64,000 nt of DNA from Sorangium cellulosum (lineage in GTDB: Bacteria; Myxococcota_A; Polyangia; Polyangiales; Polyangiaceae), in the NCBI RefSeq assembly GCF_002950945.1, contig NZ_CP012673.1, positions 1,736,001-1,800,000 on the forward strand, in the 5' to 3' direction. Position 1 is the stretch's first letter; each line of letters starts with the position of its first letter. Both the position numbers and the translations under genes were made by a program. This document shows, in pieces, positions 8,084-17,112 of this stretch. The notes under the pieces were generated by a model. It saw only the letters and a program-made list of their open reading frames with translations. It was not told the DNA's origin and made no database searches.

Positions 8084-9550
8084 CTCCAGGATGGCCACAG
8101 AGGCGCCCACGGAGCCGATGCCGAGCGAGTGGCCCCCGAGACCGCCGCCGGCATCTCCCCCGCGGCCGCCCTTGCCGCCAAAGCCGCCGATGCACCCTCG
8201 TGACATGATGGTCGGACCAGGGCGTCCACCATTGCCGCCGGCAGAGCCCAAGCCTCCCCACTGGCCCGTTCCGCCGACCCCGCCATCACCTCCCTTGGCC
8301 CCGAGGACCTTGCTGCCGGCCTCGACCGTAATAGCGCTCCCCTGCAAGGCCACGATTGCGATGCTCGCGCCGCCGTAGTCGCCCGCATGGCCTCCTTTGC
8401 CCCCGCATCCGCCGCTGCCCCCCGATCCGCCGGCCGCACCGCCCTGGGGCCGACCGGTCGGACACACGCTCATGTCGTCGCGCCCTTTGCCGCCGCCACC
8501 CCCGCCTCCGCCCTGACCGACGCCGCCCTTCTTGCCGTCCTCCCCGCGGACGCCGACCCATCCGTTGACGTCCAGGAGGCCAGCGCCCGACGCTCCGGCG
8601 GCGCGCTCTGCATCGGCGCCGTCTGCGCCATTCTCCCCCGCCTTGCACGCCATGCTCGACGCGCCGAAGCCGCCCCGGCCGGGGTGGGGCGGATTCCCGA
8701 CCGATTCCGGCAGTCCTGAAGCACCATCGCCGCCCGTCTCGATGCCGCCGTCGCCTCCGGGACCCCCCGTCGACTCGATGCCATCGCCGCACACGGTCAC
8801 GACCGAAGGGGCGCCCCTCGCCTCGTCCGCGGTGCAGGCGTCCGCGCCGTTGTTCCCTACCATGCCGGCGTTCGCGCGGAAGCTCGGCGCGTCCTCGCCC
8901 GGCGCTCCATCCTTGCCATTGCCTGCGAGGATCTCGCTCTCCCGCACGGTCGCCCTCGCCCCCTCACTCAAGATCATCGCGATCGACGACTTCCCATCGG
9001 GCGCCGACGCGTCCGCCGCCACGACGCGCACACCGAAGATCATCGACGTCGCCGTCGCGTTCTCGCCTTCGATCACCCGCAGCGGGATTCGCCCTGGCGG
9101 AGCGATGGTGGTCCACTGATTCGGGCCGTCGTACGACCCCGCATACGGCAAGTCGCCGTCGTCACACAGACGGCCGCCCCACAGGTCGACGCCCGAGGGC
9201 AGCGTGACCGTCTCCTTGAACGTGCCGCCGCAAGCGTACACGCGCCGTGTTGGCAGCTCGTCGTTGCCTCGCCCGTACGCGGCGAGCCCTATGGCATGCT
9301 GAAGCGTCTTGACCGGCGCGCTCTTCGTGCCGGGGTTGTTCTCGTCGCCCTGCTCGCTGACGAACACCCCGCAGATGTCGAGCGCTGGCGCCGTACCGGG
9401 GTCTCCCTCGCACGGGTCGGGAGGACACTCCAGCCTTTCCCAGCAATCGTCGGAGTAGGAGCCGCATGCTGTCAGCATGCTGGCTCCCCACACGCAGACT
9501 GCGACAGCAGCCACCGACCTAACCGCGCATCGGCGCGACAGCGGATTCAT
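8027..9550 (-). pseudogene. Gly-rich DUF1565-type lipoprotein truncated by the ISKra4 element
   Basis: Start at the ATG at 9550 with GGGAGG upstream; a start at 9577 overlapping the previous stop is also possible. A signal peptide ends in a lipobox (ASMLTAC). Residues ~45-190 match the intact neighbour: DICGVFVSEQGDENNPGTKS, VKTLQHAIGLAAYGRG and SGVDLWGGRLC. Then follow Gly-Gly-X-rich segments (GGDGGIETGGDGASG, GGVGQGGGGGGGGKG). Native sequence ends at 8084; the last 19 codons and the stop at 8027 come from inside the IS. The lost C-terminus is at 6350-6502. As the second gene after the PEGA protein it was probably exported and surface-attached. The present 507-residue product may still be made. 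Confidence 0.7.
8084..8092. repeat. Right target-site duplication of the ISKra4 element
   Basis: CTCCAGGAT, an exact copy of 6494-6502, immediately outside the right inverted repeat. Confidence 0.85.
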
Positions 9551-9570
9551 CCCCTCGGCCTCCCGTGCCA

Positions 9571-10704
9571 TCACCATAGCCCCTCGATGTGCGCACCGAC
9601 TTCGTCCCTCGTCGCCACGGGCGTGACGTGGATCCGGTCCCGAGCCGGCGAGAGTCCCAGAAAGGAAAAGTCCGTGATGAAGGAAGCGGCAGTCACCGCG
9701 CCGACCACACCACCCGTGATGGCCATGGCTACGCCCGCGCGACCGGACAGGTTGCGCGCGTCTTGCAGCCGTGCAAGCTCGGCACATGGCGAGTTCGGAG
9801 GCGCGCGCCAGCAGGTCGACGAGCTGGAAGATGACTCGCCCAAGAGCCGGTTGCGCCGGGCGGTCAGATCGTCGTCGAGCGTTCCCGCCCGAATGATGAG
9901 GATGGCGCCAATCGACACGCCGGCCGTCGCGGCGGCGATCCCCGTGATCCGTAGCGTCCCCGGCCAGGAAGCCCACGGGTTGGAGGCCTGTGGAGGACGC
10001 CCGACGCTCGGCGCGCTTGCGGACTTCGGCACCTTCGGGACGTCCTTGGCGCTGCTCACCGCCGGGCCCGAAAGTTTCATCGAGATCTCCTCCTTGTCGC
10101 CTGGCTCGCCGTTGAACGCCTGAAAGCCATCCTCGCGGCCCGGCGCCCGGGCCCGCACCATGTGTCGTCCGGGCTCGAGGAACAGCTTGTAGGTGCGCGC
10201 CGTCCGTCCGATGGGCCTGCCGTCAATGAAGACCTCGGCGTCCGGCGGGTCGACCGAGAGCACGAGCTCAGCGACGCGAAACGCAGCCTTCCGCTGGCCG
10301 ATCAGGAATCGTTCCTGGAGATGACTCGGCAGTGCCCAATCTTGCTCAAGACTCCAGGTCAGGTGCTCCGCGGCGTCACGGTACTTACGCAGCTCGAGCT
10401 CACAGAGGCCAAGCTCGCCGGCGATCTCGGAGGGGTTGAACACCCCGCGGTCGAGCTCCGTGCGGTCGACCTTCATGGCGGGCGGCACGTTGGCGGCATC
10501 GAGGGCTGCCTTGAAGGCGTCGCAGGCCTCCGTCCAGTTTCGGCGGTCGCGCGCTTTCCGAGCGCGGCGAACAAGGTCCTTCACTGTCAACCCGTCGCTG
10601 CTCCCCGAGGTCGCAGACCGCTGCTGAGCATCGGCCGAGCTGGGCAAGCTCGTTGAAGAGCCAAGCGTGAGCAAAATGAACAACAGGTGCGTACCGCAAC
10701 GCAT
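9571..10704 (-). CDS. Exported TPR/PEGA-domain protein
   Basis: 377 residues from the ATG at 10704; longer upstream frames run antisense to the sigma factor and are not used. A signal peptide (LLFILLTLGSSTSLPSSADA) is followed by a TPR-like helical region (~35-140, VRRARKARDRRNWTEACDAF). A PEGA domain comes at ~150-205 (VLSVDPPDAEVFIDGRPIG, then LFLEPGRHMVRARAPG). Next is a Pro/Ser linker, a membrane helix (ITGIAAATAGVSIGAILII) and a second hydrophobic stretch near the end. PEGA/TPR membrane proteins are very common in Polyangiales beside sigma factors and surface lipoproteins. Its stop overlaps the region of the next gene's possible start (ATGGTGATG), so the lipoproteins are in its operon. 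It is divergent from the ECF sigma gene. Confidence 0.75.
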   Translation of the reverse strand: MRCGTHLLFILLTLGSSTSLPSSADAQQRSATSGSSDGLTVKDLVRRARKARDRRNWTEACDAFKAALDAANVPPAMKVDRTELDRGVFNPSEIAGELGLCELELRKYRDAAEHLTWSLEQDWALPSHLQERFLIGQRKAAFRVAELVLSVDPPDAEVFIDGRPIGRTARTYKLFLEPGRHMVRARAPGREDGFQAFNGEPGDKEEISMKLSGPAVSSAKDVPKVPKSASAPSVGRPPQASNPWASWPGTLRITGIAAATAGVSIGAILIIRAGTLDDDLTARRNRLLGESSSSSSTCWRAPPNSPCAELARLQDARNLSGRAGVAMAITGGVVGAVTAASFITDFSFLGLSPARDRIHVTPVATRDEVGAHIEGLW

Positions 10705-10941
10705 GCAACGACGGTACTTACGCGGAGCGCGCGACGTCAACCGGGAGAAAACGCTGCAAAGCAGCGCTTTGGGCGAGAACTCACGGACGGATGGCGGAAT
10801 GCGGCCATGTATCCGGTAAGCCGGGTGATCTTGTAGCAGGCCGCGGCAGAATGTGGCGCATTGTGCTACATTATCCGACCAAAGTGATCGCGGCTGTGCA
10901 CTTCCCCGTCCCCGAGGGGGTAGCTCAGACGTGCTACCAGC

Positions 10942-11496
10942 GTGGACGACCCGTCGAGCCTCTCCAGCACCTTCGAGCTCTTTCGGCGCCTCGCGAGGCG
11001 CCTCGGCGTTCCGGCCCGCCATGCCGAAGACGTGGCGCAAGACGCGCTCGTGCGCGGGCTGGAGGCAGACCAGCGGATCGCGCCGGGCGGAGACCGGGCG
11101 GCGTACCGCTTCGTGGTCGCCCTCAACCAGGCGCGCGATCACGTCCGGACCGCGCGTCGTCGAGGAGAGGTCCTCACGTCGTTCGACGAGAGCGAGTGCC
11201 CAGTAGCCGAGTCCCCGAATTCGGAGGAACTGCTCCGCGGACGCCAGCGGCACGCGCTGACGCGCCGCTTGCTCGCTCGGCTCGACCCGAAGCACCGGGA
11301 CCTCTTGCTCAAGCACGACCTCGAGGAGGTCCCGCTCGCCCAGATCGCCGCTGAACTGGGGCTCAAGACGGAGGCGGTCAAGAAGCGGCACAGCCGGGCC
11401 CGCGAGCGGCTGAAAGAGGAGAAGCACCGCTACATCGCCGAGGAGAATGCGTGCGTATTCCGGGCTGACGTGACGGCCGATTCCGACCGCACGTGA
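10942..11496 (+). pseudogene. ECF sigma factor, 5' part, truncated by the IS21 element
   Basis: GTG start; 170 native residues end at the GCG codon 11449-11451, and the last 14 residues and the stop are IS sequence. Region 2 is visible at ~10-40 (FELFRRLARRLGVPARHAED, then VAQDALVRGL) with the usual Asp-x-x-Gln-Asp. Region 4 is at ~113-155 (LARLDPKHRDLLLKHDLEEV, then LAQIAAELGLKTEAVKKRHS). Both core domains are complete, so the fragment could still work as a soluble sigma factor. Excising the IS and one target repeat joins it in frame to 14102-14713, giving a 373-residue protein with a membrane helix. It is divergently placed from the PEGA/lipoprotein operon, its likely target. Confidence 0.8.
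11445..11451. repeat. Left target-site duplication of the IS21 element
   Basis: GAATGCG abuts the left end (TGCGTATTCC) and recurs exactly at 14095-14101 outside the right end. Confidence 0.85.
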
Positions 11497-11640
11497 CGGC
11501 TCGTTCCGACGGGACGTGACGGGGCGTTCCGGGCCACCCGACGGGGGGTTCCGACACACCCGACGGCTCGTTCCGACGCACGTGACGGGCCGTTCCGAGG
11601 GACGTGACGGACCGTTCCGACGGGGGTGACGGCCCGTAGG
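11464..11640. repeat. Multiple terminal repeats of the IS21 element
   Basis: About eight degenerate copies of a ~21-bp unit built on CGTTCCGAC and GACGTGACGG. Two related copies occur in inverted orientation near the right end (about 14030-14090). Such arrays are IstA binding sites in IS21-family elements. Confidence 0.75.
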
Positions 11641-11671
11641 CGGCGCTCGCGGTCGCAGCCTCATCGCGTAC

Positions 11672-13354
11672 ATGGGCGCGATGTCGGAGCGGCTATCGAT
11701 GCGTAAGGTTCGAGAGATTTTGAGGCTCAAGTTCGAGTGCAAGCGCAGCCGAGCGGAGATCGCGGCGGCGGCCTGCATCGGCGAGAGCACGGTGAGCGGC
11801 TACCTGGCGCGCGCGGCGAAGGCGGGGCTGACGTGGGAGGTCGCCCAAGAGATGACCGACGCCGAGATCGAGTCGCGGCTGTTCCGCGACGTCGGTCGCA
11901 ACGAGCCGCCCGCGCGCGTGCCGATCGACTTCTCCTGGGTCCACCGCGAGCTGTCGAAGCCGTGCGTCACGCTGCAGACGCTCTGGCTCGAGTACCGCGA
12001 AGCGAGCGCGGCACAGGCTCCGCTGAAGCCCTACGAGTACAGCCGGTTCTGCGACCTGTACGCAGGCTGGAAGAAGAAGCTCGGCGTCGTGATGCGTCAG
12101 GTTCACCGCGCCGGCGAGAAGGTCTTCATCGACTACTCGGGAAGGAAGCCGCACCTCGTCGACCGGACGACCGGCGAGGTGATCGAGGTCGAGCTGTTCG
12201 TCGCGGTGCTCGGCGCGAGCAACTACACGTACGCCGAGGCGACGCGCTCGCAGAAGCTCGCCGACTTCGTCGGGTCGACGGTGCGGATGTTCGAGTACTT
12301 CGGTGGCGTGCCCGAGGTGCTCGTCCCGGACCAGCTCCGCAGCGCGGTCTCCGGGCCGGATCGGTACGAGCCGGACATCAACCCGACCTACCTCGAGATG
12401 GCGCGGCACTACGGCGTGACGGTCATCCCGGCTCGGCCCCGGAAGCCGCGCGACAAGGCGAAGGTCGAGGGCGGCGTGCTCATCGCGCAGCGCTGGATCC
12501 TCGCTTCGCTCCGGCACCGGACCTTCTTCAGCCTCGCCGAGCTCAACGACGCGATCGCGTCGCTGCTGGAGCGGCTGAACGCGCGGCCGTTCCAACGGCT
12601 CGACGGCTGCCGGCGCACGGCGTTCGAGACCATCGACAAGCCCGTGATGCGGCCGCTACCGGCGCGGCGGTACGAGCTCGCCGACTGGAAGCACGCCAAG
12701 GTCAACATCGACTACTGCGTCTGCTACGACGACCGGCTCTACAGCGCGCCGTACACGCTGGTCGGTGCGCGCGTCGAGATCCGAGCGACGGCCTCGGTCG
12801 TGGAGCTGTTCCACGACGGCGTGCGCGTCGCGTCGCACGCGCGCAGCTACGGCCGGAAGGGGTCGGCCGTGATCGTCGACGAGCATCGCCCCAGAGCCCA
12901 TCGAGACTACGGCAAGTGGCCGCCGGAGCGCGTGGTGGCGTGGGCCGAGACGATCGGCCCGAACGTCGGCGAGCTCGCGCGTGCGGTCATGCGCCACCGC
13001 ACCCACCCGGAGACGGGCTACCGGACGTGCCTGGGCGTGATCCGGCTCGCGGACAAGTACGGTCGCGAGCGCGTCGACGCTGCGTGCGCGCGTGCGCTCC
13101 GCATCGGCAGCCCCACCGCCAAGAGCGTGACCGCGATCCTGAGGAACGGCCTCGACCGCGCGCCGCTGGTCGAGCCGCCGCCCCGGGGGGCGCTGGCGCA
13201 CGAGAACATTCGCGGTGCTGAGTACTTCAACAAGGAGGAGAGGAGTGATCTTGGAAGAGACGATTCAGAAGCTGGTCGAGATGAAGCTGAACGCGATGGC
13301 GGCGATGCTGAGAGAGAGGGCGGCAGCGCCGTCGACGGAGCCGCTCTCCACTGA
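11672..13354 (+). CDS. istA: IS21-family transposase IstA
   Basis: 560 residues. An N-terminal HTH (MRKVREILRLKFECKRSRAE, then IAAAACIGESTVSGYLARAA) binds the terminal repeats. The DDE catalytic core shows KVFIDYSGRKPHLVD (first Asp), VLVPDQLRSAV (second Asp) and RDKAKVEGGVLIAQRWI (Glu). The C-terminal Mu-type beta-barrel region includes NIDYCVCYDDRLYSAPYTLV. The last ~36 codons overlap istB in another frame, which is more overlap than usual, so the tail may be non-essential. All catalytic residues are present. Confidence 0.93.
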   Translation: MGAMSERLSMRKVREILRLKFECKRSRAEIAAAACIGESTVSGYLARAAKAGLTWEVAQEMTDAEIESRLFRDVGRNEPPARVPIDFSWVHRELSKPCVTLQTLWLEYREASAAQAPLKPYEYSRFCDLYAGWKKKLGVVMRQVHRAGEKVFIDYSGRKPHLVDRTTGEVIEVELFVAVLGASNYTYAEATRSQKLADFVGSTVRMFEYFGGVPEVLVPDQLRSAVSGPDRYEPDINPTYLEMARHYGVTVIPARPRKPRDKAKVEGGVLIAQRWILASLRHRTFFSLAELNDAIASLLERLNARPFQRLDGCRRTAFETIDKPVMRPLPARRYELADWKHAKVNIDYCVCYDDRLYSAPYTLVGARVEIRATASVVELFHDGVRVASHARSYGRKGSAVIVDEHRPRAHRDYGKWPPERVVAWAETIGPNVGELARAVMRHRTHPETGYRTCLGVIRLADKYGRERVDAACARALRIGSPTAKSVTAILRNGLDRAPLVEPPPRGALAHENIRGAEYFNKEERSDLGRDDSEAGRDEAERDGGDAEREGGSAVDGAALH

Positions 13355-14003
13355 GGAGGTGATCGGGTTGCTCGTCGACCGCGAGTGGACGGCGCGTGAG
13401 AACAAGCGACTCCATCGCCTGCTGAAGGATGCGCGGGTGCCGGGGGGCGCGTGCATGGAGGACTTCTCCTGCGAGGCGGGGCGCGGCGTGGACAGGCCCT
13501 TCGCCCGGGTGCTGGGCTCCTGCCAGTGGGTCCGCGCGAAGCAGAACGTGATCGTGCTGGGAGCGACCGGAGCCGGGAAGAGCTTTCTCGGCGGCGCGCT
13601 CGCGCAAGCCGCCTGCAGGCAGGGCTTCCGCGCCCTCGTCATCCGCGCCCCGCGCCTGCTCCAACAGCTCGCGGTCGCGCGTGCCGACGGGACCTACGCG
13701 AACGCCCTCGCGCGCCTCGCCAAGGTCGCCGTGCTGGTCCTCGACGACTTCCTGCTCGCGCCCATGACCGACGTCGAGAGGCGCGATCTGCTGGAGGTCC
13801 TCGAGGATAGATATGACAGGTCGTCGACCGTGATCACCTCGCAGATCCCGGTGAAAAGTTGGCACCAGGCCATCGGAGAGGCGAGTATCGCCGACGCGAT
13901 CTGTGACCGCGTCGTCCACAACGCGCACCTGGTGACGCTCCGCGGTGGATCGATGCGGAAGAAGAAGGCGGTGGCTCCCGAGGTGACCGAGACGAAGACC
14001 TGA
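13245..14003 (+). CDS. istB: IS21-family ATP-binding helper IstB
   Basis: 252 residues from the GTG at 13245, chosen because AAGGAGGAGAGGA lies directly before it. This is an AAA+/DnaC-like ATPase that remodels target DNA for IstA. Walker A is VIVLGATGAGKSFLGGALA, Walker B is VAVLVLDDFLLAPM, sensor 1 is STVITSQIPVKSW, followed by the typical GEASIADAICDRVVHNAH. It overlaps the end of istA, as is normal for this family. Frame and motifs are intact. Confidence 0.93.
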   Translation: MILEETIQKLVEMKLNAMAAMLRERAAAPSTEPLSTEEVIGLLVDREWTARENKRLHRLLKDARVPGGACMEDFSCEAGRGVDRPFARVLGSCQWVRAKQNVIVLGATGAGKSFLGGALAQAACRQGFRALVIRAPRLLQQLAVARADGTYANALARLAKVAVLVLDDFLLAPMTDVERRDLLEVLEDRYDRSSTVITSQIPVKSWHQAIGEASIADAICDRVVHNAHLVTLRGGSMRKKKAVAPEVTETKT

Positions 14004-14094
14004 CCGCGCTCGTCGCTGCGCTCCGGTCCACGTCACGCCGGACTGGGCCGTCGCGTCGCTCCGGAACGAGCCGTCACGTCCGTCGGAATACGCA

Positions 14095-14101
14095 GAATGC
14101 G
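14095..14101. repeat. Right target-site duplication of the IS21 element
   Basis: GAATGCG, exact copy of 11445-11451. It resumes the sigma factor reading frame. Confidence 0.85.
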
Positions 14102-14713
14102 CGCGGACGGGACGGCGACGCCTGCGTCCCGGTGGCATTCGGCCTCTACCGCCGCGAGTCGTGGCTGGCCACGCTGCGGCGCCTGGCCTTCAGGATCCTG
14201 GTGCAGGGCGCGCTCGTCATCCTGATGGGCGCGCTGGTCTCTGGGGCATCGCACAGCTTGGAAGCCTGGCTGCTGCCCGCGGCGGCTCGCGCGCCTGGCT
14301 CCGCGCCTGCCGCGCAGGAGGTCACCGTGTCTACCCGAGAGGGCGGCGCGAGCGCCGCCGCGGAGAGCGCTGCACCAGCCGCGCGCGAGGTGACGCCGCC
14401 CGTGCAGCGAGGCAGCGCGGGCGCCTTGGCGGCCGTGGACAGCAGGCCCGCGGCGTCGGCTGTGCCTCCCCCTCCTAGCGCTAGCGCGGTGCGCGGAAGC
14501 GTCGTGCGCCGAAGCGCGGCGCCCGGGAGCACCGTGCGCCCGACCATCAGCGTGCGCGAGCGCCGCTTGATCCACGACGCCCGCCGCGCGCTGGACTCCC
14601 ACGACGCCCTCGCCGATCTCGAGGCGCGCCGGCTGCTCGAGATGCACAAGCAGGAGTTCCCGCAAGGGTGGCTCGCCTTGCAGCGAGAAGCGCTGCTCGA
14701 TCAGATTCGCTGA
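14102..14713 (+). pseudogene. 3' part of the split ECF sigma factor: membrane helix plus C-terminal domain
   Basis: 203 residues in frame with the 10942 gene once the IS is removed; an internal GTG at 14132 could start a 193-residue product. It begins with a basic juxtamembrane stretch and one membrane helix (LVQGALVILMGALVSGA). A long Ala/Ser/Pro periplasmic-type linker (~55-135) follows, then a C-terminal helical domain (RERRLIHDARRALDSHDALA, then LEARRLLEMHKQEFPQGWLA). That last domain resembles the short TPR-like C-terminal region found in membrane proteins encoded beside ECF factors in Polyangiales. The original gene therefore joined a sigma factor and its own membrane module. Confidence 0.7.
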
Positions 14714-14831
14714 TTCATCGGCTGTCAAGCGACAGCTAGCAGGCGGCGGCGCCGGTGATGCCTTCGGGCAGCACAAGGCCGGGATCCGCCTTGCGTCGGA
14801 CACGAACGTTCACGTCCAGGAGGCGAAGACA

Positions 14832-15731
14832 ATGGAAGATTTTCTAGGTGCGATGTGGCTCGTTTCGCCGCTCGGTCTCGCGATGATGGCCTGCATCGCG
14901 ATCGGCTTCGCGGTGACGGCGCGCGAAGCGCTGGGCCGCGAGCGCGGGTTGCGTGAGGCCGGCGAGCAGCGGCACGAGGACGAAGAGTCGGCGCTTACCG
15001 ACGCGAAGGATAAGGCAGAGCGCGAGCTGGTGCGGCACCAGCGCCTGTTGGACTGCCACGTCGACGCGGTCGTTGCGGCGATGACCGGGGGCCGCGCGCG
15101 CCCCGTGCCGTGGCCAGGCCGCGTGCTCGAGACGTTCTGCGCCACCGTCCCGGGCTGGCAACGAAAGTTGGCCGAGAGCACCGGGCTGGCTCCGAAGGAC
15201 TTCGAGCGACTGCTGAAGAGCGACCTCCCGATCACGCCCGTGCTCGCGCGGCAGATCGAGGCCTTCACGGGCACGCCCGCGCGGTACTGGGAGCTGCTGT
15301 GGCGTGTGCATGACGACTTCCGAACGGACCTGGACGAGACCGTGGTCGTCCAGCTCGGCGCGCCCATCACCAAGCGCGAGAGCTCGGCGCGTGCGCCAGC
15401 CTCTTCGCCGATGCCCGCATCATCGAGTCCACCCGAGACGCCCCGTCGCGCGCTCGACGTTCCTCCGCCCGTGATGCCGATCCCGGATCTCGTCGGCCGG
15501 AGTCCGCGGGCTAAGCTCCCGCCGCGTCCACCGCTGCGGCTCCGGTCCCCGCTCCCGTCCCGCGCGAGCTCAGAGCCCGAGCCCGAGCAGCGAGCTGCCA
15601 CGCTGACGAGCTTGCCGGTGCAGGGCGACGAGCGCGGGCCCGGTCCTGCGCGCGGCCCCGATTGCGAGGCCGTCGAGTGCTCGTCCCTGAGCACGACCCT
15701 GCCGGGCGTAGGAAGACATGGAGCGGCCTAG
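14832..15731 (+). CDS. Membrane-anchored protein with HigA-like HTH segment
   Basis: 299 residues, AGGAGG seven bases before the ATG. One N-terminal membrane helix (SPLGLAMMACIAIGFAVTA) is followed by a charged coiled region (~30-75). Residues ~110-165 (AESTGLAPKDFERLLKSDLP, then ITPVLARQIEAFTGTPARYW) resemble the XRE/HigA-type HTH that recognises operators in addiction modules. The remaining ~130 residues are a Pro/Ser/Arg-rich tail. The gene overlaps the downstream ECF sigma gene by 14 bases, so the pair is coupled. A role in tethering or regulating that sigma factor is inferred from context. Confidence 0.55.
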   Translation: MEDFLGAMWLVSPLGLAMMACIAIGFAVTAREALGRERGLREAGEQRHEDEESALTDAKDKAERELVRHQRLLDCHVDAVVAAMTGGRARPVPWPGRVLETFCATVPGWQRKLAESTGLAPKDFERLLKSDLPITPVLARQIEAFTGTPARYWELLWRVHDDFRTDLDETVVVQLGAPITKRESSARAPASSPMPASSSPPETPRRALDVPPPVMPIPDLVGRSPRAKLPPRPPLRLRSPLPSRASSEPEPEQRAATLTSLPVQGDERGPGPARGPDCEAVECSSLSTTLPGVGRHGAA

Positions 15732-16314
15732 CTGTAACGCCCCCGTGGTGGGGACGGGCATGCCGTTGGAGGTGCGCGTGCCGTTTGGCTCCATCGCGCT
15801 CGATACGCAGGTCATCGAGCGGATGTTGGATCAGTTCAAAGTGCCAAGGTGCGATCGGCCAGACGTGATGCAGGACATCCTGCTGTCTGCCTGGCACACG
15901 GCGGAAGCAGGGGGCTTTCGACCCGTCCAGAGCCACGCGGAGTACGTCTTGGCTCGATGGCTGGTCGTGGTCGCGTGCCGCCACATCCTACGCTACAAGA
16001 AGCGCCAGCTTCGGTGGCACAACGGGCGCGCGGCGTTCAGGGCACTACCGCTGCCGTCGCACACGTCGCCGCTTGAGCAAGTCGACGCTCGGTGGGCGCT
16101 CCGTGTCTTGGAGCGGCTCACGCCAGAGTTACGCGTGGTGCTCGCCGAAGCTGCCTTGGGCTCCACCGTGACGGAGATAGCGGCAGACCTCGGAAACAAC
16201 CTTCATACGACGCAGAAACGGCTGGTCCGCGGCAGAAGGCGTTTTCGCGAGGCGCTCCGCCGATGGCGCGTGCTGAGACGTCCCGACGGGTCGGAGCACG
16301 GGGGCGCGGGTTGA
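15718..16314 (+). CDS. ECF-type RNA polymerase sigma factor
   Basis: 198 residues. Region 2 is at ~35-100 (RPDVMQDILLSAWHTAEAGG, ARWLVVVACRHILRYKKRQL). Region 4 is at ~125-185 (LRVLERLTPELRVVLAEAAL, then STVTEIAADLGNNLHTTQKR), with the expected HTH. The region-2 helix lacks some of the acidic residues of classical ECF factors, so promoter specificity may be unusual. The start at 15718 overlaps the upstream HTH/membrane gene. No anti-sigma of a standard type follows; the upstream membrane protein is the candidate partner. Confidence 0.8.
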   Translation: MERPSCNAPVVGTGMPLEVRVPFGSIALDTQVIERMLDQFKVPRCDRPDVMQDILLSAWHTAEAGGFRPVQSHAEYVLARWLVVVACRHILRYKKRQLRWHNGRAAFRALPLPSHTSPLEQVDARWALRVLERLTPELRVVLAEAALGSTVTEIAADLGNNLHTTQKRLVRGRRRFREALRRWRVLRRPDGSEHGGAG

Positions 16315-16846
16315 GCTCCAGCGACGCGGGGGCGCGAGCTCTCCAGCCTGGCCGAGGAGCGCGGTTCTACGCGAGGCGCTCGAGATTTCGAGCAGGTTGA
16401 CGGCCTCGCACTCGGGATCGTGCATGCTGTTCCTTTTGCTTGACATGCTGGCGATGCGGGGCAGTGGATGGCGTCGCATGGTCTGGGGGCCGACGGCGCG
16501 ATGACCGCCGGCTCTGACGAGCCCGTACGCGTCCTCTAGCCAAGCTCATCCTTCGGGCGCGCGAGGGCTCGCGTCCGTCGCCGGGACAACGCAGTAACCT
16601 GCCCTTGGCGCCCATGTGCCCTTGAAGGGGGCGCGCCGTCGCCTCCGGTGGCACGCTCAAGCTGCGGCACGCCACGCTCGCCTGGCCATGCTCTCGTCAA
16701 ATTGTGCCAGGCTCGAGCCAGCCGCGGTGTCACCGTCCGCCTGCGCCGTCTGGTACGCTCGCGCCGTGCGTCGCACTCGCTACCCCCGCTCCGCCGCTGA
16801 GATCCTCCGCTCCGTGCCGCCGCGTGATCGCGCTCTGCTTGTATCT
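16315..16846. other. Non-coding or decayed stretch with a truncated gene end
   Basis: No full gene is visible. From about 16755 the plus strand encodes a short segment (RTRYPRSAAEILRSVPPRDR) that matches the better-preserved copy at 21570-21773 at about 80% of bases. It is cut off at 16846 where the left 54-bp inverted repeat begins, so it is a duplicated, truncated gene fragment. Confidence 0.5.
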
Positions 16847-16900
16847 GCCCGACCAACGCCATCGTGATCGTCGGCGCGGCGCGGACTACCTGTTCCCATC
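16847..16900. repeat. Left 54-bp imperfect inverted repeat of the defence cassette
   Basis: It reads GCCCGACCAACGCCATCGTG at the outer side and TACCTGTTCCCATC at the inner side. The reverse complement of 21451-21504 aligns to it without gaps, with near-identity over the outer ~21 and inner ~14 bases and a diverged centre. Confidence 0.6.
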
Positions 16901-16929
16901 AGCGCGTTGCGCCGCGCGGCCGTCCTCGG

Positions 16930-17112
16930 GTGCCCTTCGATCCCTTGCGACATGCCCTCTTCGGCCGCTTCCGGATCGAGGTGCCGGTGTTTCCCTTCCC
17001 GACGCCGGCACGGCCACGGAAGCTCCTGCACGTCTCAGCGCTGGTCTACGTCACCCCTGCCGACGTGGATCGACTCGCCTCCGCGCTCGCGGAGCTCGGC
17101 CTGATGCCGTAG
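16930..17112 (+). pseudogene. C-terminal fragment of a class V aminotransferase
   Basis: About 60 residues ending at a TAG: FRIEVPVFPFPTPARPRK, then LLHVSALVYVTPADVDRLAS. This is the typical C-terminal end of class V aminotransferases related to isopenicillin-N epimerase. The rest of the gene, including the pyridoxal-lysine region, is absent. The fragment overlaps the tail of the convergent STAND gene by 62 bases, so that gene was placed against it by rearrangement. Confidence 0.6.

Larger units (their letters stand above)
11452..14094 (+). mobile_element. Complete IS21-family insertion sequence
   Basis: 2643 bp. The ends are TGCGTATTCCG at 11452 and its reverse complement ending at 14094; similarity continues inward (GACGTGACGG), and the termini are TG...CA as usual for IS21. 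Perfect 7-bp direct repeats flank it. It carries istA and istB in the standard overlapping order and a multiple terminal repeat array at the left end. It interrupts an ECF sigma factor gene in the same orientation. Confidence 0.92.

Noticed and set aside
11464..11640. Regular short repeats considered as a CRISPR array
   Set aside because: No spacers of constant length or cas genes; the units are IS21 terminal repeats.
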